Positions 1 through 10,212 of a stretch of DNA of 64,000 nucleotides are shown piece by piece. Source of the DNA: Ctena decussata (lineage: Eukaryota; Mollusca; Bivalvia; Lucinida; Lucinidae); NCBI GenBank assembly GCA_963989385.1, contig OZ022501.1, positions 95,774,979 through 95,838,978 of the forward strand, written 5' to 3'. Every line of letters begins with the position of its first letter. Position 1 is the first letter of the stretch. The translations under genes and the position numbers were made by a program. The notes below the pieces were generated by a model. That model did not search any database and had not been told where the DNA came from. It worked only from the letters and a program-made list of their open reading frames with translations.

Positions 1-639
1 AGCAATTTTAACATATTATTGAATTTATCATTATCGAATTTATCGCTATTGTCAGTCTACTGGTAATAGCCACTCTGATATTTTAGACCTTTTATTTGGA
101 ACTTTTATACAAGAAACAAATTAGAAATCATATGTGGTGTTCTTCATATAAAATCAAATGAAGTAGTCTATCCAGCTTCCTGTTATCACACATATTCCGG
201 GCAGAATGTCCAGAAGCAGTGAGAGGTCAATAAATGCCAAGTATAGTCTTCACAACTTGCAACATCCATGCAAATTTACTATAACAAAATCGAACAATTG
301 TGACGTTCGACCCCTTGAAAAGACTTCTCTTCTTATATAATGATGCTATGAATCATAATATTTTTACGATGAACAAACGAGAATGATATGTCAAAAACTT
401 ATGATAGAGTAGGCATACATAACTTACACAACTCCACGACATTGTTATCACGTGCGCTGAACGGCGTGAGCCTGCATGAAGAACTTCATCTCACTACAGT
501 TCTAGTTTAAAAGTTATGCGTTTGCTTATATGTAATCGAAAAGCTACTCTCTTGATATTTTTTCTAAACTTTTTATTTTTATTAATATTTATGGACAGTT
601 CTTGTATTCTAATCAATGGGTATGGGAGTAGAACATATA
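1..639. other. 3' flank of the vWA gene, no gene seen
   Basis: AT-rich sequence with no coding exon that I can support on either strand. It lies downstream of the minus-strand vWA gene and would hold the distal part of its 3' untranslated region. Confidence 0.5.
572..583 (-). other. candidate polyadenylation signals of the vWA gene
   Basis: Two AATAAA hexamers read on the minus strand (572-577 and 578-583), about 300 bases after the stop codon at 884. If they are used, the MITE at 640-876 is transcribed as part of the 3' untranslated region. The hexamers are seen; their use is inferred, and such hexamers are common in AT-rich DNA. Confidence 0.35.
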
Positions 640-876
640 TGAGCACGACGTGAGAAAACCAACAATGTGGTTGTGCGCCCAGCGCAGACTCAGATCAGCC
701 TGGGCGTCCGCCCAGTCTGATCAGAGTCTCCACTGTCCGCATGAGGGTAGCTTAGACCCTTAGCTACCCTTTAAGCGCATATCGAAGAGTCTGACTGGAC
801 TGGGTGGATGCTCAGGCTGATCTGAGTATGTGCAGGGCGCACAACCACTTTGTTGGTTTTCTCGTGTCGCGGCTCA
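640..876. mobile_element. MITE family A, copy 1
   Basis: A 237-bp element bounded by TA dinucleotides. It begins TGAGC-ACGACGTGAG and ends CGTGTCGCGGCTCA. The inverted arms continue inward through GTGGTTGTGCGCCCAGC and a CAGCCTGGGC block. Further copies lie at 1886, 2505, 21379, 32666 and 49651. There is no coding capacity, which fits a non-autonomous DNA transposon with TA target duplications. It ends 8 bp from the stop codon of the vWA gene. Confidence 0.8.
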
Positions 877-883
877 TATATAG

Positions 884-1855
884 TCAGTCTACATCCATTT
901 CTTCGGAGATAACATAGGAATCGTGTTTCAGTACTCTGTATTTATTTGCGCCTCTATTCGGTGCCCAGACATAATCATACTTCTGCACAGCTGAAGGAAC
1001 TGAGTCATAACTCCGGTATTTCTTTAGAATAAGTCTGCGAACAAGAATATCACCACCCTGTTTACGGACAATGTTCTCTACTTGCTTTCTCAAGCTCTTT
1101 GAGGGAAACAGTACATTGAGCCATTGTGTTTTGCTTGATGAGAACCCAGGACAAGATTTAATATAAACGATCTTCTTTCTTGTACTTCCTTGCGGTTTTA
1201 CAGCAAATTCATACAGAGCGGGACATTTTGTTTTCCCGTTGAAGATTGTTGGCATTGAGTATTCCACCGGCTTACCTTTATTTCCATTCTTTTGAAATTT
1301 AGGAGTAAGATTATTATTAGCTGCACTGCTGATTACAACCTTCCACGAAGACCATGGAAAATATCGCAGTGCGAAGTTTGTTTCTGGAACATTTTCTCTA
1401 CGAAGGCGTGGTAGTGGGTTTTTGTTGGAGATGCTTCTTGATTTGTATGCGATTGGCCTTTTAACGTCAGCCTCGCTTGTTTTTCTCCGTTTTACTGTTG
1501 ACCCAGGCTTAGAAACACGTTGTTTTATCATCGATCCTCTTGGTGCTCTTTTTGTTTTAGGTTTTGTGACCGGACCTGTTGCATTCTTTGCTTTCACATT
1601 GGTATTTACTAACGCTTTGGTCTTCGTTGAGCCACGACCGACTGCTTTCGTCAGCTTAACATTCGTGGTAGAAGAGGTTTTAGCCTGTCTACGGGTGGGT
1701 GCGGTCTTTGATTTCTTGCCTGTTTTAGACACACTGGCAACTTTGTTAGTACCATGTGCAGATGCATTCGAAACGCTCTTCTTAAGTGTTGTAAACATAT
1801 TATGAACGTCTTTCACAGCACCCCCTGATCTTCCTCTCACTTCAGCTTCATATGC
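884..1855 (-). CDS. vWA gene exon 4 (basic linker and C-terminal region)
   Basis: The acceptor is ctctcgttgctttgcag and the exon is entered in phase 0, beginning AYEAEVRGRSGG; the stop codon is at 884-886. A diverged copy at 15560 has the matching acceptor tgctctctttgcag, which supports this boundary over the longer open frame. That longer frame would add residues encoded by the MITE at 1886. The first ~130 residues of the exon are Lys/Ser/Thr/Arg-rich with many Pro. The last ~190 look globular, with PWSSWKVVIS, CPALYEFAV, KKIVYIKSCPGF and a motif LRKQVENIVRKQGGDILVRR. A distant GIY-YIG-like fold is conceivable but not supported further. Confidence 0.86.
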   Translation of the reverse strand, partial: AYEAEVRGRSGGAVKDVHNMFTTLKKSVSNASAHGTNKVASVSKTGKKSKTAPTRRQAKTSSTTNVKLTKAVGRGSTKTKALVNTNVKAKNATGPVTKPKTKRAPRGSMIKQRVSKPGSTVKRRKTSEADVKRPIAYKSRSISNKNPLPRLRRENVPETNFALRYFPWSSWKVVISSAANNNLTPKFQKNGNKGKPVEYSMPTIFNGKTKCPALYEFAVKPQGSTRKKIVYIKSCPGFSSSKTQWLNVLFPSKSLRKQVENIVRKQGGDILVRRLILKKYRSYDSVPSAVQKYDYVWAPNRGANKYRVLKHDSYVISEEMDVD

Positions 1856-4047
1856 CTGCAAAGCAACGAGAGCATTCTCTATATATGAGCCGCGACACGA
1901 CAAAACCAACAATATGGTTGTGCGCCCAGCACAGACTCTGATCAGCCTGGACATCCGCCCAGTTTGATCAGTCTCTTCCTTAAGTGCTCAGTGGGTAGCG
2001 AAGGATCTAAGCTACCTCCACGCGGACAGCGAAGACTCTGATCAGACTGGGCGGATGCCCAGGCTGATCTGAGTCTGCGCTGGACGCACAACCACATTGT
2101 TGGTTGTGTGAATTACTTTTATATCGATTTAACATTTTTCACATTTTTTCAGGTTTGATGATATTACTTAAGCTTAAAATCAATGGGCTTGTGGAATTTA
2201 ACATCCGCTATATCTATTTACTGACGTATCAAAAGGCGAAATACCGGTATTTTTCTTTTAAAGTATTTGCATGCATTTGTTGACTCTGCCATCATTTTTC
2301 AAAGTGGGCTGGGCTAACGTTTTGAATTTCTGTTTAGTTCTCTTGACGACTAAACCATTCCAAAAAGGAGCCTACCCATAAAGGAAAGAATCTGCTCATA
2401 GTGAGGAAAGAGTTGATCCCTGTTTAAGAGAGAAATGAAAATGGCAGAGTTGCTTCTCCTGAAAGTATACCCATTCACCTTCAGCAATTATTATCAAAAC
2501 AGTTTGAGCCGCGACACGAGAAAACTAACAAAGTGGTTGTGCGCCCAGCGCAGACTCAGATTAACATGGGCATCTGCCTAGTCTGATCAGAATCTTCGCT
2601 AAGTGCTTAAAGAATAGCTAAGAGTCTAAGCTACCTCCATGCGGACAGCGAAGACTCTGGTCAGACTGGGCGGATGCCCAGGCTGATCTGAGTCTGCGCT
2701 GGGCGCACAACCACTTTGTTGCTTTTTTCGTGTCGCTGCTCATTTTAAAAACAATACTAACACAGAGAGCATCTTCTCCTTGCTCTCGATAGCATATAGC
2801 CATCATGAAATCCAATATACTGTCGAAATTCTTTAGTTCCAAGTAACTTCCCATTGTACGGTCTGACAGTAATTTAAAAAACTTTTTATCCATCTCACCG
2901 CTATGTGGTGTACTGCAAAACACGCCGTAACTTCGGATATTCTGACAATACAAAGAAAAAAAACGAATGAGGCGTGGTAAGAATAAAAAAAACAAGTTTT
3001 ATTCTATATGTGAAAAGCATGTGCTTCTAATTAAGTCTTTATTATCCTTTATTGTCTTTACTGCCATGTACACGGGCGGGGGGGGGGGCGGGGGGGGGTC
3101 ACTTCCATTATAAAGCAGGGTATATATGTGCCGCTGGAATAGCCCTACTTTGTTGATCTGCCAGATACATCAATAGGTATGATTTTACAGACTAATATAC
3201 ACGAATAGGTCTTATTTCTCCAAGCTCTGTTTTTAAAAACCAGCTTATCTGAGTTTTGTTATCGAAAAGAAACAAATATCAATTACAAAGACAACAAATG
3301 TTCTCAGCATACTAATTTCTTGAATGTGAAATTCATGAGCTAATCTAAGCACTTTTTCTTCAGTATCCTTAACTGGGTCCAAATTTGATACAAAATACAT
3401 GAATAGGTATATAGTTTGGCATTTGTGGTATACATGAATAGGGTGGGCTGTCGGAGTTCCAGCGGCACATCTGTACCCCTTTAAAGACCAAATGACCCCC
3501 CGTGGCCACGTAGCGGCCGTAAAAAGTCTCCCTGTATATCATCGTAGTGCAGATGATATGTTCTGGTTCTTTTATTGGGTTCATGAGTTCATTTACAGTC
3601 ATTTTGTAAACAGAGTTCTGCTTAAGCCAGTGCTGGGTGGGGGTGTAGGGCGTGGCCGGTGATGCACATTTCAGTACTGGTCATGGACAGACTCAATTTA
3701 ACCGACTCTGTTATTTTCGTTTCTTTGGTGTATACCTTGCTTCCACTAAGTATTCCGAACTTATTCATCTTCACTGCAGCTGGTGTTGTGCTGTGTGGCG
3801 GCCATAAAACGTCTCCCCGTACATCATCAAAGTGAATATTATAATTTTGGCCTTTGGAATGATGGATTTTGAAAATAGAGTTCTGGTTGTGGTCGATGTT
3901 GCAAATTTCGTTACTGATCAGAACAGACTCAACTGAGTTTGCTATATTTGTTTCCTTTGTGTATTCATTGCTTCCAATGGATCTAACTATTCAGAATCGT
4001 TTTTCTCTTTATAAATTCTTCAAATTCCAATAATTGTTCATTGTTCG

Positions 4048-4103
<56 letters not shown>

Positions 4104-7100
4104 TCTATGTATTAATTTAAATAGAATAGCTGCTTTTGACCGTTCTAAAATTAATTTATATAGGTAGCGTAATTTATTTGTATTAATACAACAGGCTTTT
4201 TTCTTCTTAAGGGATGATGGTCATGAACAAACGTTGGTGAAAGAAAATAAGTTTCGATGAAATACGGGATAGAATGTGGGGGTGGAGGGTGCTGGTATTC
4301 TTGATGGAAACAGGACATTTTATTTCACTGGCCTCTGGAAACAATTTCTTTCTTTTTTCACCTAGAGAGAGCTGATTTCTTTTTTTTACAAACTAACTCA
4401 AACAGGTAAATTTTTTTTATTTTATAAGCTGAACTATCAGATGCTTGTTTACTTGACCTTAACATCCTTTTATTTTACCCACAGTATTTTTACACCTTTT
4501 TTCTCACTAAAAGAACATGATGCTGTCTTTAACCACGCCAAGGGCATGGCTTAGCTTGCTTTTGCAAACCAGTGTCTGGAGCATGTTACTCTCTTCGTCT
4601 AAGGCACAGATACAAACATCCCTGTATGAGTTTGGCAAAAAATTAGGGATATTTTGGCCAAACATTAGGGCTATTTTGGCAAAGTTTTAGGGCTAACATA
4701 GAAATTTAAGGGTTTTTTCTATCCCAATCATATGCCCAAACATGCTTTATTCGCACTTTAAAAAGTTTGATAAATACTTACTGATAGAGTCACATTATAC
4801 ATGAATGCCAGTTAATAAAATGGCTGAAAGTTCTGTGCTAAGAAGTTAACAAAGGGGGGTCTGGGGGCAACGTCCCCCAGAAGCCAAAGCAATTTCCCAA
4901 TTTTAATGGCAGTTTTAAGATTGGAAACAATAGGGAAAAACTAGGGATGATGATAAAAGTAAAGGTTTTTTATTTAAGGACTTTTGCCTTTTAGAGTATT
5001 TATTTTGCCATAATGGATTTGTCTCCCATAAGCTAGTGACTCTTTTGCAATTCAGTTTTAGTAGAAACATATACTTAGTAATGAGGCAGATCAATAATAC
5101 ATGTATGTGAATGTTGTATAGGATTTTTTGTAAATGTATGCACATGCGGGCCCGCTGGTGTAAAACAATTGTAGATAATATTAAAATATTACTATAAATA
5201 TGGGGGGTCTGGGGCGCAGCACCCCCCCCCCCCCCCCCACCCCACACACACACACACAGAAGCCAGAGACATTACAGAAACTCAATTCAAATGGAATTAT
5301 CTGCAGACTATATTTTTTTTGTGAAATTTTGGGTGGAGCCAGGGTATTTTTTTTCACTTACTTTTGAGGCCAGATACCCCTTATGAGCCAGTTTTTTTTC
5401 TTGCATATCCAAAGACAGGGAATTTCTTTGATAAATATACTAGCCCCCACCCCCACCCCCTCCCCCGAGAATATCAAATGGTCGGTCCCTAACATGAACA
5501 AGCGCGGTGAAAGATTGATATTCGATGCTTGGCAGTGTCTCACATACTGTTTCTATTCTTATTCTGTGGAAAAAAGATGAAGAAGTGAGGGAAACAGATG
5601 GAATGTAGAATATAACAGTACCAGCTCCTGAAACGTTTCATAGTTACTTAATACAGTGGCGGATCCAGAGGGGGGGTCGGGGGGGGTTCAAACGAACCCC
5701 TTCTTCAGCCTTAATTATTTCATTTTCATGGGGAAAATTTCAGGAAAAATTGGTCAAACTGCACAAATCGAACCCCCCTCAGCTAATTTGAACCCCCTTT
5801 CCAAAAATTTCTGGATCCGCCCCTGCTTAAATACCTACTTATCCAACATGCTAGGACTCACTTTTGAGTGAAGCTGATGTGATTTTGCCTTCTGAGATCA
5901 GGCCCAGAGGTTATAAAATTTGAGTACATTCTCAAACTAAAAATAAAGCACACTGACTGGCTGCTTGCAGCCAATCATTGTGCTATTTTTTGAGTTTGAG
6001 ATTATTCTCAAGTTTTATATAACCTCGAAACTAGATTTCCTGGTGATTTTCAAACAGCAGTTCTTTTTAGTTTTAGCTCTCCTTAGAATGAAATGAACTG
6101 GATACTCAATCCAGTTTCATATTCCAATCAAACAGACTGCAGTATAGAGCATATGGCATGTGTGACTTACCGATCGTACGAGATTGTCAGCTTCTTCTGT
6201 CCAGTTTATTTTAGTGCCATCCGAGAAATACTTGTCATAATATCTGGCTGGGTGGGGTCTAGCGTCCCCTAACATTACCAAGACCCGGTTTGTGCCAGGA
6301 GTCCAGGTCAAGTCTTCTCTGACTTGTTTCATCACGAGTTCATAGCATTCATCCCAATCTCCTCCTACAAAGATATAAATATCTCATACGAGGGATGTTC
6401 AGAAAGTTCTGATCGTGATGTCATATTTTGATAAGAATAATAAATACAGAACTTCTGATAGCGAAACTTTATAAAGCTGTAATATGTCCGGACAACTGTG
6501 CAAACGCAGTGTCTATTTTCTAAAGGACATGTTTTTGAACGTCTTTGAAAGAGGTATACCCTACAGCCACTGCGAATTTTTACTTTAGAAGGTCATAGTT
6601 CACATATAAGCAGTCTTTATTTTCTTTTCTTCATGGCTACCTAAACACAAACCCTAGGCAACCGTGTCCTGTAAATATCGCAGAAATTATATTTAATCTA
6701 TATTCCATACTGCTCGTTGAATTTGGATTATCTGCATTTTATGTGGTGGCAAATTCCCCCTGTCTGCTAAAGTCATCATTTTTTGAAACGAAAATAAACG
6801 CCTTAGCTTTCAAAATCTTGTCAGGCAAACCTTTTGCATGGCCCATTTCGAAATCGTCGAATAATTGAAATTGATGTAAAAACCGAAGATGTCACAGCCT
6901 TAGAAAATGACGTTGACGTCGATTTCAATAACGTCATTAGAACTGCGCATTGCTTTGCAAGGAATGAATTGGAAACGTTCGCTACCCCTCTAATTTTTAA
7001 AGGATATTGACGGCAACGACTGACAAACAGCTGACAAAAATTCATTTTGTATTTACGATGATTTTTTACTTGAATGACACACTGAAAATAAATTCACATA

Positions 7101-8118
7101 CATAGACTTTAACCCAGTGGTATGACTGGGGCCTAATAAACCTTTTAGAGCAACTGGCTTCATACACCGGTGAACGACTGTTGAGCATGTGACGTTGTCT
7201 TCAAGCAACTTCCCAATCGGAGCACGCTCGGCCAGGTCCGTGAATCAGACTTCGGGCGTATGTACGGTGGTGTGATATGCAGCAAAATTTTGCTCGCCGG
7301 AACAATATACGCCGAAGACGAAGCTCTCTATGTCTAAGAAAGAAATTTAATTCTCGACCTGCGACCTTTTTCAGCTGTTGCACGGACATTCATTTAATGC
7401 TTTGCTGTTGTCAAAACAAAATAGCCGATTATTGATGCCGAGACAGAACTTTTCATTTTATTATTTACTCGGCATCTTTGTTTATGTCGTTGTTCCCTAA
7501 CATCAGTCGTGTGACGTATGTAGTCCCACGTCATACATCCGAGGTTGATTCACGGAACTGGCCGAGCGGTGTTCCGATTGGCAAAGTCTAAGGTTAACAA
7601 ACGCCTTGATTGGTCCATGTGACGTTCGCTTGACACAACGTCCTGGCAACGGCTTTTTAACGAAATGGCCGAACACGTCACTAAACATAAGAATAAAAAA
7701 TTTAATTTTACAGCGTTTATCGAATGAAGAAGCCAGTGGTCTTCGCTGGAATTCTACAAGAAGCGCTTCGTCATATGACAAAAAGTCATTAATTGTATTT
7801 AGTCTTGTAAAATATTAATAAACAGCAGTTACCATTTGTAGGTACAGAGTCGTTGATAAAGGTACAGAGGTCTGTGACGTCATCAGTGAAGTCTATGTGT
7901 CTTGTGACATATGGGCTTGTATTGTCAAATCTTGCTTGATAGTAGTCCCCGTGAGCAAAAAGAGCAATCTTAATGCCTGGAATGTCAGACTTAAGTCGTT
8001 GTACCATGTCCTGTAGTCTCGCTTTCACTTGATCTACATACGACGTCATAGACACTGTGGTATCAAATGAGAAACATATCTCCAGCGGTCCGCCCGGCAG
8101 TGATGGGGAGGTTGCCAT
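884..8118 (-). CDS. vWA-domain protein with basic linker and unrecognised C-terminal region (four exons, complete)
   Basis: The coding sequence joins 8118-7833, 6364-6171, 2941-2762 and 1855-884 (286+194+180+972 nt), giving 543 residues plus a stop. All junctions have GT-AG sites and the phases agree. Residues 11 to about 170 form a vWA fold. The MIDAS motif is D19-T-T21-V-S23, and a late acidic turn reads VLVMLGD129ARPHP. FFKLLSDRTMGSYLELKNF in exon 3 is typical of the helix after the last strand in invertebrate vWA proteins of this kind. After about residue 240 comes a long Lys/Ser/Thr-rich linker resembling a histone H1 tail. The last ~190 residues hold PWSSWKVVIS and CPALYEFAV blocks that look conserved, in a region I cannot name. 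There is no signal peptide or membrane span, so an intracellular and possibly nuclear location is inferred. The fold is secure; the function is unknown. Confidence 0.85.
1886..2112. mobile_element. MITE family A, copy 2 (in vWA intron 3)
   Basis: It begins TATA|TGAGCCGCGACACGAC and carries the family's GTGGTTGTGCGCCCAGC arm at both ends. The far end stops at TTGTTGGTTGTG without the terminal CGTGTCGCGGCTCA, so about 15 bp are lost. It begins 30 bp upstream of the exon 4 acceptor. Confidence 0.78.
2505..2742. mobile_element. MITE family A, copy 3 (in vWA intron 3)
   Basis: It runs from TGAGCCGCGACACGAG to CGTGTCGCTGCTCA, with the same subterminal arms as the other copies. Its edge is about 14 bp inside the donor of exon 3 (gttagt at 2761-2756). 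Here the flanking bases are TT rather than TA. Confidence 0.8.
2762..2941 (-). CDS. vWA gene exon 3
   Basis: A 180-nt exon in phase 0 on both sides. The acceptor is tttgtattgtcag and the donor CTCTGT|gttagt. It encodes residues 161-220 (NIRSYGVFCS... to ...GEDALC): the last vWA strand, then a helix region with FFKLLSDRTMGSYLELKNF and the turn AICYREQGE. The open reading frame runs past the donor into a MITE-A copy, which is why a naive translation ends in unrelated residues. Confidence 0.87.
4050..4098. repeat. (CT)n microsatellite
   Basis: About 24 uninterrupted TC dinucleotides in intron 2 of the vWA gene. Confidence 0.95.
5654..5825. mobile_element. hAT-like MITE (172 bp)
   Basis: Terminal inverted repeats CAGTGGCGGATCCAGA and TCTGGATCCGCCCCTG (15 of 16 match). 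The flanks ACTTAATA and CTTAAATA are close to a duplicated 7-8 bp target. The interior is G/C- and A/C-rich with no transposase. The CAG...CTG ends and ~8-bp duplication suggest a hAT-type non-autonomous element. Confidence 0.6.
5901..6028. mobile_element. MITE with GGCCC-GAGGTTATA ends
   Basis: The ends read GGCCCAGAGGTTATAAAA and, inverted, TTTCGAGGTTATATAAAA, with a near-palindromic interior (TCTCAAACT...AGTTTGAGA). The terminal sequence matches the larger element at 16609-16851. Confidence 0.55.
6171..6364 (-). CDS. vWA gene exon 2
   Basis: The acceptor is tatctttgtag and the donor TCG|gtaagt; the exon is entered in phase 1 and left in phase 0. It completes the sequence NGGDWDECYELVMKQV and carries WTPGTNRVLVMLGDARPHP, the vWA strand with the MIDAS-contacting Asp129. 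The longest open reading frame here begins at an internal Met. The splice-defined exon reaches 29 nt further upstream and restores the conserved GGDW turn. Confidence 0.87.
7214..7580. mobile_element. MITE family B, long form (367 bp, in vWA intron 1)
   Basis: Inverted terminal repeats of about 34 bp: CAATCGGAGCACGCTCGGCC at 7214 and GGCCGAGCGGTGTTCCGATTG ending at 7580, continuing inward to a shared GTCCGTGAATCA/TGATTCACGGAAC block. No gene lies inside. The same terminal repeats, fused head to head, make up the 68-bp palindrome at 14027. Confidence 0.7.
7833..8118 (-). CDS. vWA gene exon 1 (start codon, vWA strand 1 and MIDAS)
   Basis: The exon starts with ATG at 8118 and ends in phase 1 at AATG|gtaact. 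It encodes residues 1-95 plus one base, including PLEICFSFDTTVSM, the first strand and MIDAS loop of a vWA domain. An acceptor (ctgtattcag) lies 12 nt upstream of the ATG, ending at 8131. The start codon therefore sits near the beginning of an exon whose leader comes from further upstream. Confidence 0.88.
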
Positions 8119-8379
8119 GTCTAAATTGAACTGAATACAGATAAGAAAGAAATTGATGAATATTTACTGGCATCTGTAAAATTTTGCTGACGTAGCAAAT
8201 TTTAAACAGGAATTTCACTTGACACATGATACTTTGTTTAATGGTTTATCCTGATGAAATTTCAGAATTCGAAATGACTGTAAGCTTTTCGTGGATAGCA
8301 TAGTACGATAATAACAGAATCTTTTTTTTTTTTTTTTGTCGCTTTGCTCTAAAATGTATTGAAACTATTGATTTCTTAC

Positions 8380-8443
8380 CTGTAATAGATCTGTATTCAG
8401 TAGTCCCGCACTGATCAATGATCAATGTGTTTGTAGTTTTATA
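8380..8443 (-). promoter_or_regulatory. candidate core promoter and leader exon of the vWA gene
   Basis: On the minus strand, TATAAAA (8443-8437) is followed about 30 nt later by sequence that would form a short leader. The leader ends at TTACAG|gtaaga (donor after 8380). A matching acceptor ctgtattcag ends at 8131, so a 249-nt intron would join the leader to the exon with the start codon at 8118. The motifs are seen; the promoter, transcription start and leader are inferred. Confidence 0.45.
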
Positions 8444-9098
8444 TGGCCTTTATACATTTAAAAACTATAGAGATTCTATTTTTAAATGGGACTCGAAAAC
8501 CTGTACGAACGTTGTATAATAAGCGCGTACGACATATAATGTAAATGCAGAAGAAAATCTTGATCGATCTTTGGTCATGATTTAAGAAATAGATCAGCTC
8601 TGGCAATGACTTGTGGACTGAAAACTCATTCTTTGGAGGTCAGTTGTAAAGTAGATATCACGAGCGCGGAGTGCAAGTAATGTGTCTACTTACAACTGAC
8701 CGACAATTTACTGCTGGAGCTAAACTGTTTCGAATGTAACACCTAAACATATAACGTTGCGCAGGGTCACTGCGCTGAGACCGCGCATATGGTTTAAGGT
8801 CCCTCTTCAGGCGACGGTAATCATTGATATAGTATTCGCATAGGTAAACAACACATAAACAACGTCATTATATTGATGCCGTGTTTTTTCTACGTCGTAT
8901 TTCAACAGGAACTCTTACGCCACGTAAGATTTATTGTTTACTAGTGACAGGTTTGATATAATTAAAATCTTAAAGAGTTCCTTCAAGAGCAGAGAATACA
9001 TTCAGAAGAAGGAACGTGAGCCAGACTACGTAGTTTCGGCAAAGAAACTTTTTAGAAAGTTTTAAGCTTTTATGAATGAGTCGTTCAATCGTATTAAG
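8444..9098. other. intergenic, nothing recognised
   Basis: No coding exon, RNA gene or well-bounded repeat that I can support. It would include the upstream region of the vWA gene. Confidence 0.4.
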
Positions 9099-9995
9099 GT
9101 GGTAATTCGCGGGAAGTACAAAAAGTTGAATAAAGCCATAAAAAATAACGTATCTCCCTGAAAATTAGCAAACTTTTTATTTTTGTTGTTCTCTACAGTG
9201 TAGAATACAAAAAAGAGAGACATGCTATTTAAAAACAGTGCTTTATAAGGAAAGATTAATTTTTCTGCGCAAAAATCTAAGAAATTAACATCGCTACAGA
9301 AAATGTACTTAGGTCAGAAGCAACTTTAGTGTTTTAAGAAGAGCGTCGCAGTAATTATTGTACTTAGGACTGGTGGTATCATAGTGCTTTAAGAAAAGCG
9401 TCTCAGCAATTATTTGTTCCAACTCTTTTTCTAATTGTAAGGTAGACCCGATGAAAACAAAAGCCATTCTCAAACGCTCGATCATATATAAGATGTATGT
9501 ATACTGGATGCATTCATTAATATAGGTTCATAGGCAGGTATACATATATCAATCATACAGTATAAATATACTGCATAACTGTGGCTAACACAGTCGTTGA
9601 ACCTTGATAAGTAGATCCCACCGTGTTTCTTTTTTTTTTAGAAAAATTTGGACACATCCTACTTGTTTTTTTCATTTGCTCAGCCTGATAATGTGTGAAA
9701 GAGTTGGAAAAAATAATTGCTGGAAAGCCCTTCGTACTGCATTAAAGTACCATCAGATCCAAAGACATTTTAATAAAGATCATTATTTTAAAGATTTTTT
9801 CGCCCAAAATTGGCCTTTGCACATTTCATATGCATGTATAAACCTTTTTAACACCAACAAGTCCTGCATTGTGGGATTCTAAATTGTAAGAAACAACATA
9901 GAGAAGACACCTGCAAAGTTTTGGGAAGATCTGTTGTATTTTCGGCATTTTATGCAGATTTTTGTATCCACTACAAACCTATGGTTATCACCACC
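9099..9995. repeat. dispersed repeat C, copy 1
   Basis: A ~0.9-kb segment that aligns along most of its length with 15808-16900 in the same orientation. Shared blocks include 'ATTAAGGTG', 'CTGAAAATTAGCA', 'TTTTTGTTGTTCTCTAC', 'GCAATTATTTGTTCCAA' and 'TATACTGGATG'. Its ends AAGGTGGTAA and TTATCACCACCCT are weak inverted repeats, suggesting a non-autonomous DNA element. No protein is recognised. Confidence 0.65.
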
Positions 9996-10212
9996 CTGAT
10001 GGGTACAAAACAGAAATAGTCAACATCCATTTATTCGGAGATAACATAGGTGTCGTGTTTTAGTTCATTGTATTTTTTTGTGCCCAAATAGAATCATATA
10101 CATATGTAGTTATGCACAGCTGAAGGAAGTGAATCGTAGCTGCGATATTTCTTTAAAACTAGAAAAGAGCCCGCGCAAGCGCGGAAATATTTCATGATGG
10201 TCAAGTTTATAT

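Larger units (their letters stand above)
2942..6170 (-). other. vWA intron 2: repeats, no exon seen
   Basis: Intron of 3.2 kb. It contains G- and C-homopolymer tracts (about 3077-3100 and 5220-5238), a (CT)n tract, a hAT-like MITE, a GGCCC-ended MITE, and at 2395-2500 part of a repeat related to 35070-35230. Minor open frames such as 3602-3369 have no recognisable domain and no consistent splice context. Confidence 0.6.

Noticed and set aside
1422..1805. 127-codon plus-strand frame (MLEMLLDLYAIG...)
   Set aside because: It is antisense to vWA exon 4, whose splice sites, phases and duplicated copy support the minus strand.
2618..2761. C-terminal extension of the exon 3 frame
   Set aside because: These residues come from intron and MITE A; the donor gttagt at 2761-2756 and the fit to exon 4 end the exon at 2762.
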